This document shows positions 26,237 to 34,151 of a stretch of DNA of 64,000 nucleotides, in pieces. The position numbers were made by a program, and so were the translations under genes. Position 1 is the first letter of the stretch. The number at the start of each line of letters is the position of its first letter. Below the pieces are notes generated by a model, which was not told the origin of the DNA, did no database searches, and saw only the letters and a program-made list of their open reading frames with translations. Origin of the DNA: Streptomyces lasiicapitis (GTDB lineage Bacteria; Actinomycetota; Actinomycetes; Streptomycetales; Streptomycetaceae); NCBI RefSeq assembly GCF_014646335.1, contig NZ_BMNG01000002.1, positions 186,001 through 250,000 of the forward strand, in the 5' to 3' direction.

Positions 26237-27385
26237 TCAATAGACGCCTTCGACGGCCTCGCCGGGACCGGCCAGACCGTCGTGGAAGGTCCGGACCGCC
26301 GCCACGCCCTCCCAGGGGAACCAGGGGTGCGGTCCTGTCCTGATCGCGCTGTCCCGTTCGAGGAGGTTGGGCAGGAACAGGTCTTCCAGGAGCGTGGTGA
26401 CGCGTACGCGACCGCGCTCGCCCACGGCCACCTCGCGCCACGGGTCGTCGGCGTCGACGACCTGGAGGACCGCGAAGGGCGGCGGCAGGTGGTACGAGTG
26501 CCCGGTGCCGCCGGGCGGCACGGGCGCGCCCGGCACCGCGTCGGCCTGCAGCGCGTGCCCGGCCAGCGTGTTGCCGTACGTGTCGATCCACTGCACCCCG
26601 TCGAGGTGCTCCTGGCGCAGGAAGGCGGCCTCGGCGGCGGAGCAGGTGGTGCCGCCGGTGCACACCGCGCGGATGCCGTACGTATGGAGGGGGCGCGGCA
26701 GCCGCATGGCGAGTTCGAGGAGCAGCCGGGAGGTGGTGAAGAGCAGCGCGGGACGCTCGGCGGCCAGCAGGGTCAGGGTCTGCTCCACCAGGTGCGAGGT
26801 GTACGCGTCGGCCTCGCCGCCCGCGCGCAGCGACGCCTTCACCCAGCGCGGGTCGAAGTCGATGGCGAACACCGCGCCGTGCCAGCTGTCGGCGAGACCC
26901 TCCACGAAGTGCCCGTACGCGTGCGGCCCGCTCGGCGTCATCGCGAGGACGTCGCCGCCCGCGACGCCGCGCGCCTCAAGGACGGTCCGGTAGATCTCCA
27001 CGTCGTACGCGAGGCGCGTGACGTTCACGATCCGACAGGGCGCGCCCGTGGTGCCGCCCGTCTCGAACACCCGGAACGGGCGGTCGCGGTAGCCGCGCGG
27101 GCGCAGGTCCAGGGCGCTCGCGGCGCGCAGCTCGCCCTTGTCGAAGAGCCCGAACAGCTCCAGGGCCGCGAAGCCGTCGACGTCCGTGAGCGGGTCGAAG
27201 CCGAGCCACTCCCGCCGCCCGACCCAGAACGGGGAGCCCGTCTCCGGCTCGAAGTGCCAGCGCATCATGCGGCGCGTCCACGCGTCCAGGTCCACGGCGA
27301 GCTCGGGGACGCGCTCGCGCAGCACGTCGTGGAGGGTGTCGAAGGTGACCTTCGGTGCGTGCTCCGCACGGGACGAGGTGGTCAT
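26237..27385 (-). CDS. Adenylate-forming enzyme, LuxE/phenylacetate-CoA-ligase-like
   Basis: A 382-residue protein with ETGGTTGAPCRIV, the phosphate-binding loop of adenylating enzymes, then AYGHFVEGLADSWHGAVFAID, AVCTGGTTCSAAEAAFL and WIDTYGNTLAG, giving the usual core A3-A5 order but only a short C-terminal part, like acyl-protein synthetase LuxE. ATG overlaps the upstream LuxC-like stop (ATGA), so the two are coupled as in lux operons. It should activate a carboxylate as acyl-AMP and pass it on for reduction. The acid is unknown; nothing else of a lux system is present. Confidence 0.7.
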   Translation of the reverse strand: MTTSSRAEHAPKVTFDTLHDVLRERVPELAVDLDAWTRRMMRWHFEPETGSPFWVGRREWLGFDPLTDVDGFAALELFGLFDKGELRAASALDLRPRGYRDRPFRVFETGGTTGAPCRIVNVTRLAYDVEIYRTVLEARGVAGGDVLAMTPSGPHAYGHFVEGLADSWHGAVFAIDFDPRWVKASLRAGGEADAYTSHLVEQTLTLLAAERPALLFTTSRLLLELAMRLPRPLHTYGIRAVCTGGTTCSAAEAAFLRQEHLDGVQWIDTYGNTLAGHALQADAVPGAPVPPGGTGHSYHLPPPFAVLQVVDADDPWREVAVGERGRVRVTTLLEDLFLPNLLERDSAIRTGPHPWFPWEGVAAVRTFHDGLAGPGEAVEGVY

Positions 27386-28722
27386 GGTTCTTCTCCTGGT
27401 GCCGCCGGCGGTCGGTACACGAACAGGGCTTCGTCGGCGAGGGCGCGCGCGCCCTCGGCGGTGGCGCCGAGGACGGCGGCGAAGGGGAAGGGGACTTCGT
27501 GGCCTATCAGGGGGTGAGTCGCTGTGGGGGTGAAGTGGCCCTTCAGAAGGGCTAGTTGAGGACGTACGAAGATGTCTCCGGCGGTGCCTTCGGTGTCCGG
27601 TGGGGCTTCGGCGACCGTCGGTTCGCGGGTGAGGAGGCGGTCGCCGGGGCGCAGCCGGTCGCGTACGGAGGCGGCGGCGCGGTCGGCCTCCGCGGGCTCG
27701 CGGAAGGCGGTCAGCGGCCAGCGGGGGTCGGCCGGATCGGGGGCGGGGCCCGGGTGCAGGGCGTCGAGGGCCGCGGCGAGGGCCTTCGCCAGGGGTTCCG
27801 GGTCGTGGTCCACGCAGACGACGGTGCGTACGTTGCTGCAGAACCGGCCCGAGTCGGCGGCGACCAGGGGCAGGAGCCAGGCCACGGTGCCGTCGACGGG
27901 GTCGGTGCCCGGGGCGGGCGGCACGAGGGCGCAGCCGCGGCCGGGGCCGTGCAGGGTGAGGGCCGCGGAGGCGCGCACCGACGCGGCGAGGCCCGCGCCG
28001 CCGTACACGACGTGCCGGTCGGTGAGGGTCAACAGGCCGTGCAGGGCGCGCTGTTCGGTGGGGTACAGGCCGAGGCGGTCCGGTGGCCAGCCCGCGGCGA
28101 GGAGCGCCGCGACCAGGCGGGCGGCGGACAGCGGCTCGCGGCGGCTCGGGCGCACCCAGACGCCCGCGGACCGCTCGGCCTGCTCCAGGACGGAGTCCAG
28201 GCAGGTGAAGGTGTTGCCGGGCAGCGCCACCAGGGCCAACGCGTCGTCGGGGGCGCGGACTTCACGGCGTGACGCCCCCTCGTACAGCATCGCGCCCCAG
28301 CGTTCGACCAGCGGTCCCGGCAGCCCGGCGCTCTCCCAGAGGGCGGCCCGGAAGGCGTTCGCACTCTGCGGACCGAGACCGCCGACGGTGACCGTGCCGT
28401 GCCGGAACAACTCCACGGCGTCCAGGAGGAGTTGGCGTCGTCCGGGGAGCGGGGGCAGGTCGGTGCGCACGGCCTCCCACCGGCGGCGGTCGGCGTGGGC
28501 GACGATGTGCGGGACGAGGGCGAGGCGGGTGCCGGACGGGCCGGGGAGCGGGGCCGTGTCGAGGGAGGGCTGCCAGCCGCCCGCGCGGAACGCGGAGATG
28601 ACCGGAGCCCGGTCCTCGCACGGGGGCGTCGCTTCGTGCGCGGCCGACTCTGCGTGCGGGGCCGACTCTCCGTGCGGCGGCGTCTCTTCGTGCGGCGGCG
28701 TCTCTTCGTACGGCGACGTCAC
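27382..28722 (-). CDS. Acyl reductase, LuxC/aldehyde dehydrogenase-like
   Basis: A 446-residue aldehyde-dehydrogenase-superfamily protein resembling acyl-CoA/acyl-ACP reductases. DSGRFCSNVRTVVCVD carries the presumed catalytic Cys; LVALPGNTFTCLDSVLEQAERS and VVYGGAGLAASVRASAALTLHGPGRG fit the cofactor and substrate domains. The first 40 residues are repetitive (EETPPH-like hexapeptides encoded by imperfect 18-base repeats at about 28625-28712) and probably disordered. GTG at 28722 overlaps the upstream stop by four bases. With the LuxE-like partner it would reduce a carboxylic acid to an aldehyde, which the upstream aminotransferase domain could then aminate. Confidence 0.65.
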   Translation of the reverse strand: MTSPYEETPPHEETPPHGESAPHAESAAHEATPPCEDRAPVISAFRAGGWQPSLDTAPLPGPSGTRLALVPHIVAHADRRRWEAVRTDLPPLPGRRQLLLDAVELFRHGTVTVGGLGPQSANAFRAALWESAGLPGPLVERWGAMLYEGASRREVRAPDDALALVALPGNTFTCLDSVLEQAERSAGVWVRPSRREPLSAARLVAALLAAGWPPDRLGLYPTEQRALHGLLTLTDRHVVYGGAGLAASVRASAALTLHGPGRGCALVPPAPGTDPVDGTVAWLLPLVAADSGRFCSNVRTVVCVDHDPEPLAKALAAALDALHPGPAPDPADPRWPLTAFREPAEADRAAASVRDRLRPGDRLLTREPTVAEAPPDTEGTAGDIFVRPQLALLKGHFTPTATHPLIGHEVPFPFAAVLGATAEGARALADEALFVYRPPAAPGEEP

Positions 28723-30896
28723 GACAGCTCGCCGCGCAGCGCCTCGACCACCCGGATCTGCTCGGGCCGGGTGAGCGTCGGGTACAGGGGCAGGGCGATG
28801 TGGTGCCGCGCGAACCAGCGAGCCTGCTCGAAGGGGCCGTCGGCCGCAGCCGAGCCACCCGAGCCGCTCCCGGCACCGCCTGAGTCGCTCGCATCCGCAC
28901 TCGAGTCGCCCGCGGCCGTGAAGTACGGCTGGTCGCACAGCAGATGGTCGTACACCTCGCCCGCCAGCGACACGCCGTGCCGTTCGCGCAGTCGCTTCTT
29001 CAGGAGCGCGCGGTCGACCGGGGCGTCCAGGTAGGCGAGGTACTTGTAGTAGTTGCTGTGCGCCGCCGCGGGCACCGCGTGCGCGCGGACACCGGGGACG
29101 TCGGTCAGCAACTCGTCGTAGTGGAAGGCGAGTTCGCGGCGGGCGGCCAGCGTGTCGTCGAACCGCTCCAGGTCGACCGTGCCGACCGCGGCGTGCAGTT
29201 CGCTCATCCGCCAGTTGCCGCCGGGCCGGTCGTGCAGCGTGGAGCCCTGCGCGCTCTTGCCGTGGTCGCGCCAGCGCCGCACCTGCTCCGCGTCCTCGGC
29301 GTCCACGCACGTCACCAGGCCGCCCTCGCCGCTCACGGCGACCTTCGTGGGGAAGAAGGAGAACGCGCCGAACCGCCCGAAGGCGCCTGCGAACCGGCCG
29401 CTGAGCGTCGCCCCGAGCGCGTGCGCGGCGTCCTCCACGACCGCGACCCCGCGCCGCTCGCACAGCGCGAGGACGTCTTCAAGGGCGGGCGGGACGATGC
29501 CGCCGATGTGCACGGGAAGCACGGCCGCCGTGTCCGGATGGCGGTCCAGGGCGGTGCGCAGCGCGTCCGGGTCCAGGCCGAGGCCGTCCAGCTCGATGTC
29601 GACGAACCGGACCCGCCCGCCCGCGCGGACCGCGGCCGCCGCCGTCGCGAAGAACGTGTTGACCGGCACAAGCACGGTGCGCCCCGCCACGCCGACGATG
29701 CGCAGGGCGATCTCCAGGGCCGCCGCCCCGGACGCCACGGCCACGCCCTCCCGGCCCGTCCACGTGCGCGAAAGCTCCTCGAAGCGGGTCAGTTCGGGAC
29801 CCTGGGTGAGGTGGCCGGAGGCGAGCGCGGTGTCGACCCGGTCGAGCACCGCGCGGCGTTCGGCCACACCGAAGTGGACGCGCTGGGCGGGCACGTCGGC
29901 GGGGGCGGCGGTGCCGGGACCGGTCAGCGTGCGGGTGAAGAAGTCGATCGTGTGCTGTACGTGGGTGCCGTGGCCCATGGGCAGTTCGTGCACGTCGAGC
30001 CGGTCCTTGGCGCCCGCCGCCGCGTAGCCGCGGCGCACGGTGGCCGCCGCGGCGCGGGCGTCGGCCGGTTCCAGGTAGGAATCGGCGGTGCCGTACTGGA
30101 GGTGCAGCGGGGCCGGGGCGAGCGCGGCGTAGAGGTCGCCCAGGTCGGCGTACTCCAGGATGCCCGGCAGGACCGCGCCCTCGTACCCCGTGAGCAGCCG
30201 TTCGTACAGCGCCGGGTAGCTGCCGAGGTGGCTGGCCGCGCACACCGGCAGCGGGCGGGGCGCGAGCAGCGCCGTGTGCAGGGCGACCGCGGCGCCCAGG
30301 CTGTGCCCGAACAGGCCGACGCGGGCCGGGTCGACGAGAGGGTGGGTGGCGAGGACGTCCAGGGCGCCGAGGGTGTCGCCTACGAGGGCGCCGAGCAGGG
30401 AGTGGCCGGTGAGCGCGAACGCGTGCGCAAGCAGGGCGCCTTGCTCGCGGCCCGCGCGGCGCTCCTCGTCCAGGCCGGTGATGCCGTGCTCGAAGGTCAG
30501 GGTGACGAAGCCCGCCCGTGCGAGGTGCTCGGCCACGTTGCGGTCGGGGAAGTCCGGTGGGGTCTCGCCGGTGAGCTGGTCCAGGTGGGCGTTCTTGCCG
30601 CCGAAGACCAGGACCGCGGGGGCCGGGGTGGTGGTGTCCGGCGGGGCCAGGAGGGTGGCCTGGAAGGCGCCTCGTACCGGGGAGTTGAGGGTCAGGCGTT
30701 CGCGGCGCAGGCCTGCGGTGACGGTCGTGTCCACGGCCGTGACCTCGAGCGGGGTGCGCTCCGCGCGGGCCAGGCGGGCCACCACCGCGCGGACCCTGCG
30801 GGACCAGGCGGTGTGCGCGGAGGTGTCGGAGGGGGTGGGGGTGAGGCGCAGTTTGGGGTCGGCTCCGAGCAGGCGGCGCACATGGGTGGTCTGCAT
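28719..30896 (-). CDS. Alpha/beta-hydrolase fused to DegT/DnrJ/EryC1/StrS aminotransferase
   Basis: A 725-residue two-domain protein. Residues ~60-330 form an alpha/beta hydrolase with the nucleophile elbow GLFGHSLGAAVALH and a late His in MGHGTHVQ. Residues ~350-725 are a PLP enzyme of the sugar-aminotransferase family: EGVAVASGAAALEIALRI, VVEDAAHALGA, and FSFFPTKVAVSGEGGLVT with the Schiff-base Lys, then NWRMSELHAAVG. A Gly/Ser-rich insertion interrupts the C-terminal end. ATG at 30896 follows AGGAG at long spacing. Stop overlaps the LuxC-like GTG. Hydrolase and aminotransferase genes are normally separate, so this fusion is unusual. Confidence 0.8.
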   Translation of the reverse strand: MQTTHVRRLLGADPKLRLTPTPSDTSAHTAWSRRVRAVVARLARAERTPLEVTAVDTTVTAGLRRERLTLNSPVRGAFQATLLAPPDTTTPAPAVLVFGGKNAHLDQLTGETPPDFPDRNVAEHLARAGFVTLTFEHGITGLDEERRAGREQGALLAHAFALTGHSLLGALVGDTLGALDVLATHPLVDPARVGLFGHSLGAAVALHTALLAPRPLPVCAASHLGSYPALYERLLTGYEGAVLPGILEYADLGDLYAALAPAPLHLQYGTADSYLEPADARAAAATVRRGYAAAGAKDRLDVHELPMGHGTHVQHTIDFFTRTLTGPGTAAPADVPAQRVHFGVAERRAVLDRVDTALASGHLTQGPELTRFEELSRTWTGREGVAVASGAAALEIALRIVGVAGRTVLVPVNTFFATAAAAVRAGGRVRFVDIELDGLGLDPDALRTALDRHPDTAAVLPVHIGGIVPPALEDVLALCERRGVAVVEDAAHALGATLSGRFAGAFGRFGAFSFFPTKVAVSGEGGLVTCVDAEDAEQVRRWRDHGKSAQGSTLHDRPGGNWRMSELHAAVGTVDLERFDDTLAARRELAFHYDELLTDVPGVRAHAVPAAAHSNYYKYLAYLDAPVDRALLKKRLRERHGVSLAGEVYDHLLCDQPYFTAAGDSSADASDSGGAGSGSGGSAAADGPFEQARWFARHHIALPLYPTLTRPEQIRVVEALRGELS

Positions 30897-30979
30897 GCGG
30901 GTGCGATCGCTCCTGTGGGTGGGCGGGTGCGGGTCGGTGTCCTCGCGGGGCGCGCCCCAGGCCCGCCCCTTTCCCGTAA

Positions 30980-30999
30980 CCAGGGGCTGCCGCCCCTGG
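30980..30999. repeat. Hairpin inside a Streptomyces-type intergenic repeat
   Basis: CCAGGGGC and GCCCCTGG form a perfect 8-bp stem with a 4-base loop between the radical SAM gene and the hydrolase-aminotransferase gene. The flanking sequence to about 31050 (CTCAAACGCCGGACGGGCTGG and neighbours) matches a repeat that I recall being scattered in many Streptomyces genomes. It may attenuate transcription inside the operon. Confidence 0.6.
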
Positions 31000-31109
31000 A
31001 CCCCGCTGATGGCCGCTTCGCGGCTCGTCCTCAAACGCCGGACGGGCTGGAATGGGCCGGGGTGGGATGGATAGGGACGGGGGCGGGCGGGGTGTGCCTG
31101 TGATGCGGG

Positions 31110-32315
31110 CTAGACGAAGTCTGCGTGCAGTGTGCTCGGGACCTCTATCGCGTACGCGTCCAAGGCCTCGTCCAGTTGGATCTGGCCGCGTTTGAGGAGC
31201 TCCAGGAGCTCGTTCTGGGGGCGGTAGAAGCACGACTTGCACAGGTCGGTGCGGCTCGGGTTGGAGGCTTCCCACTCGGCGCGGGGGCCGCCTTCCAGGA
31301 CCGTGGGGTAACCGAGGTCGACCACGTCGCCGATGCGGTAGCGGCTGTTGAGGTGGACCTGGGGGCACGGGTAGAGGTGCCCGTCGGCGCCGACCGCCGT
31401 CACGAAACGGCTGTAGTGGCAGTGCTCGAAGTCGCCCTCGACCTCCTCGACCTGGTCCATCGGGCCGCGGTCCAGCTTGGGCACCGACACCTCGAACTCG
31501 TCCGTGGACATCGCCGCGGCCTCGACCAGCGAGCCGGAGATCTCCGCCATGACGGTCTCGATGGTCTCGTGGCCCATCGCGCTGTAGAACTCCGGCTCGA
31601 AGCGGACATAATGCGCGCCGGACTCGTGGGCGATGCGGGCCGCCTCGACGATCTCGCGGTAGTTCTGCATCGTGATCACATAGTTGAAGCCGATGCGGAA
31701 GTCCGGTGCGACAGCGTTGTCGCGCAGTGTGCCGATGGTCGAGATGAACTTGGAGAACGTCTGCTCGCGGTCGCGTGTGATGTCGTTGAACGTGGCCTCG
31801 GTGCCCGCGTTCATGCCGACGCGCACCCAGGTGTGCGTGGCGGTGACACAGTCGGCGACCTTGGGGCGGCCGAGCCGGGAGCCGTTGGTGATGAGGCCGA
31901 TGTGCAGGCCGTCGGCGTGCCCGGCGTAGCAGATGTCGGCGTAGCCCGGGTGGATGGTGCACTCGCCGCTGCCGCAGAAGGTCACGGCGCGGCCGTCGTT
32001 CTCGGCGAACTCCTTGAGCAGGGTGATCGCCTTGTCGGTGGTGAGGGAGTCCTTGAACGAGAACAGGTCGTAGAACTGCTCCTCGTTCGGCGAATGGAAG
32101 TTGCAGAAATTGCAACGCATATTGCAGGCGCCCATGATGCCGATCCTCATGTGGACCGGTTTGATCTCCTGGTCGGCCACGAATCGCCGCAGGAGATCAC
32201 CGTGCGCCAGAACTTTCTGCGGCGAGTGTGCTTGATCGAGACTCACGTCCGGGAGGCCTTCACTGTTCCGGGGCGCGGCCATCTTGATATCGCGGGCACC
32301 TTCAGTGCTGTTCAC
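31110..32315 (-). CDS. Radical SAM protein with SPASM-like C-terminal cysteines
   Basis: A 401-residue radical SAM enzyme. GACNMRCNFCNFHSP holds the CxxxCxxC motif for the catalytic 4Fe-4S cluster; FCGSGECTIHPGY and LITNGSR are the SAM-binding strands. The C-terminus has HCHYSRF, YPCPQV and DLCKSCFYRP, enough Cys for at least one auxiliary cluster as in SPASM/twitch enzymes. GTG at 32315 is preferred because GGAGG sits 5 bases upstream. First gene of the minus operon with a good promoter at 32371-32400. It may be a cluster-dependent dehydrogenase or modifier acting on the pathway's polyol or peptide-like substrate. Confidence 0.8.
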   Translation of the reverse strand: MNSTEGARDIKMAAPRNSEGLPDVSLDQAHSPQKVLAHGDLLRRFVADQEIKPVHMRIGIMGACNMRCNFCNFHSPNEEQFYDLFSFKDSLTTDKAITLLKEFAENDGRAVTFCGSGECTIHPGYADICYAGHADGLHIGLITNGSRLGRPKVADCVTATHTWVRVGMNAGTEATFNDITRDREQTFSKFISTIGTLRDNAVAPDFRIGFNYVITMQNYREIVEAARIAHESGAHYVRFEPEFYSAMGHETIETVMAEISGSLVEAAAMSTDEFEVSVPKLDRGPMDQVEEVEGDFEHCHYSRFVTAVGADGHLYPCPQVHLNSRYRIGDVVDLGYPTVLEGGPRAEWEASNPSRTDLCKSCFYRPQNELLELLKRGQIQLDEALDAYAIEVPSTLHADFV

Positions 32316-32370
32316 GAACCCCTCCACGCGCTTTTTGGCGACGTTTTGCGTTGTCCGAGCGACGTTCGCG

Positions 32371-32400
32371 ACAGTAGGAGAGCGCTTCCTGAGGTGTCAA
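32371..32400 (-). promoter_or_regulatory. Promoter of the radical SAM-led operon
   Basis: On the minus strand TTGACA (32395-32400), 18 bases, TACTGT (32371-32376) is a near-consensus vegetative promoter. It would start about 50 bases before the GTG at 32315. The palindrome GTCTAGAC (32404-32411) lies immediately upstream of the -35 and could be a regulator site. Confidence 0.7.
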
Positions 32401-32549
32401 CGGGTCTAGACAACCAGGAAGTTGAGTAAACATCTATCGCGCCATGTGTTCAGGCCAAATGTGCCGGGCACGTGTTATCGGCATGTGCCCGTGCCCACGG
32501 CGCACGCCCGGCGCGGCCGGATCTCATGGGCAACGACGGCAGCCGGACC

Positions 32550-34145
32550 TCAGGGGCACGGATGCTTGAACGCCTTCTCGAACGACCGGTACGTCGGCTG
32601 TGCCTTGCGGTTCGCCGGGGCGGGGTGCTCGATGACCGGTATCGGCTTGCACACCGGCCACTGGTTGGTGTCGGAGGACTTCTCGAAGCCGTACGTGCCG
32701 GCCGCGCCCTGCAGACAGCCGATGCAGCGGGTCGCGTCACCGGTGTCGACGATGCTCGCGTCGATCAGCGTGTTGTAGACGTCGTCCTTGGTCGGCGTGA
32801 GCGCCGGTTCCGGTGTCTTCGTGGTGCCGTCGACCTCCCGGGTGCCCTCGTTGGCCTCCGAGTACGAGCGGTCGAAGGCGTTGGCCAGGAGCGTGAACGC
32901 GTCGTGGTACATGATCGCGTAGCCGTCGTCGAGGTCCTTGTCGCCGAAGTCGTACGCGTCCTTGAGCCGGTCGAAGTAGGTGAGGAAGCCGTCGAACCCG
33001 GCGGGCCTGCCGCTCTTCTTCTTCTCCCACTCCGGCGCCACGGACGCGGAGGCCACCAGCGTGGTCTTCGTCTCGCGCAGCATCCGGGTGAGTTCGGGCG
33101 TGGTGAGCGTCGGTTCCAGACCGATTCCCACCTTCAAGATGCGCACGGGGTTGCTGCGATCGCAGGAAGGCTCCTGTGACAGGCGTTTCACCAGTGCCGG
33201 GAGATCCTGATCGCGGCCCGCGAAGAACACCGTGTCCGAGTCGGTCACACAGATCTTCTGCGCCGCTGACTGGAATCGCTGCGGGATACCGGCGGCCGGA
33301 CCCGTCGAACCCAGGAACGACGCCGAACGCTGGCGCAGCCCGTACTTCTTGCCGAATTTCTTCTCGAGCAGCCGGTGCAGATTGCGCGAGTACACGTCGT
33401 CGGGCCGGCTGTCGAAGACGAGGAAGCCCTTTTCCTCACCCGGATTCCGCTTCAGGTACTGACCGAGCGCGTCGGCGAGCAGATCGTTGTTCGGTGAAGT
33501 CTTGAAGAAATACGGGGCGTTCATGTCGGCGGAGGTGATGACCGGGCCGACGGTGGCGATGCGGCGCTTGCTCAGCGCCCGCATGGCGTCGCGGGTCTCG
33601 GGCGTGCTGCTCGGCAGGCCCATGACGCCCACGAGCGGCGACTGCCGGTCGTTCACGAGGTCTTCGAGGTCGTCGACCACCGGCCGCCACTTGTCGAGAT
33701 CCTTGCCGTCGGGCGCCATCAGAAGCTGATAGTGCGGCCCGCCACTGCTGTTGGCGCGCAACTGGGCGGCGTGCGCCCCGGCGAGGGCGCGACGGATCAT
33801 GTCCGCGGTCATGGCGCTCGACTCGTCCGAGGTGAACGGCATCATCAGCGCGATCCGGCCGTACGGTATCGGCGTCCGGCCCTTCTTCGGCGAACTCCAG
33901 GCGTCCGCGACGCGCTCGTTCTCCTTTGCGACGGCCCCGATCAGGCCCTTGATCTCGTCGTCCGCGTCGAACGCCTCGTCCGTGACGCCCACGCACTGGC
34001 CGTCGTGCTTCTCCAGGCCGCCCGCGCACGCGTCGGGACGCGTCGCGAGATAGACGACGACGCCCACGGCGATCAGGACCAGCGGCACCAGGGCGGCGAT
34101 GGCCTTGTCGAGGGGACCGAACCCGTTGCGACGGCTCAGAAACAT
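32550..34145 (-). CDS. Membrane-anchored PBP1-fold receptor-like protein
   Basis: A 531-residue protein. An N-terminal transmembrane helix (IAALVPLVLIAVGVVVYLA, about residues 16-34) is followed by an extracellular domain resembling type 1 periplasmic binding proteins of branched-chain amino acid ABC systems: ALMMPFTSDESSAMTADMI, VGVMGLPSSTPETRDAM, TVGPVITSADMNAPYFFKTSPNN and GFLVFDSRPDDVYSRNL. Paired cysteines (CAGG, QCVG; CIGC, VCKP) may form disulfides. There is no ABC permease nearby. It follows the NTPase gene at 34152 by six bases, so the two probably act together, perhaps as an outside sensor for an inside ATPase. Confidence 0.7.
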   Translation of the reverse strand: MFLSRRNGFGPLDKAIAALVPLVLIAVGVVVYLATRPDACAGGLEKHDGQCVGVTDEAFDADDEIKGLIGAVAKENERVADAWSSPKKGRTPIPYGRIALMMPFTSDESSAMTADMIRRALAGAHAAQLRANSSGGPHYQLLMAPDGKDLDKWRPVVDDLEDLVNDRQSPLVGVMGLPSSTPETRDAMRALSKRRIATVGPVITSADMNAPYFFKTSPNNDLLADALGQYLKRNPGEEKGFLVFDSRPDDVYSRNLHRLLEKKFGKKYGLRQRSASFLGSTGPAAGIPQRFQSAAQKICVTDSDTVFFAGRDQDLPALVKRLSQEPSCDRSNPVRILKVGIGLEPTLTTPELTRMLRETKTTLVASASVAPEWEKKKSGRPAGFDGFLTYFDRLKDAYDFGDKDLDDGYAIMYHDAFTLLANAFDRSYSEANEGTREVDGTTKTPEPALTPTKDDVYNTLIDASIVDTGDATRCIGCLQGAAGTYGFEKSSDTNQWPVCKPIPVIEHPAPANRKAQPTYRSFEKAFKHPCP

Positions 34146-34151
34146 GCTTCC

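Noticed and set aside
26237..28722. LuxE/LuxC-like pair read as a bioluminescence system
   Set aside because: No luxA/luxB luciferase or luxD gene is present, and the neighbours are sugar-type and oxygenase enzymes; a biosynthetic carboxylate reduction is more sensible.
32550..34145. Annotated as an ordinary branched-chain amino acid ABC transporter component
   Set aside because: It has a transmembrane anchor rather than a lipobox, and no permease or ABC ATPase genes are nearby.
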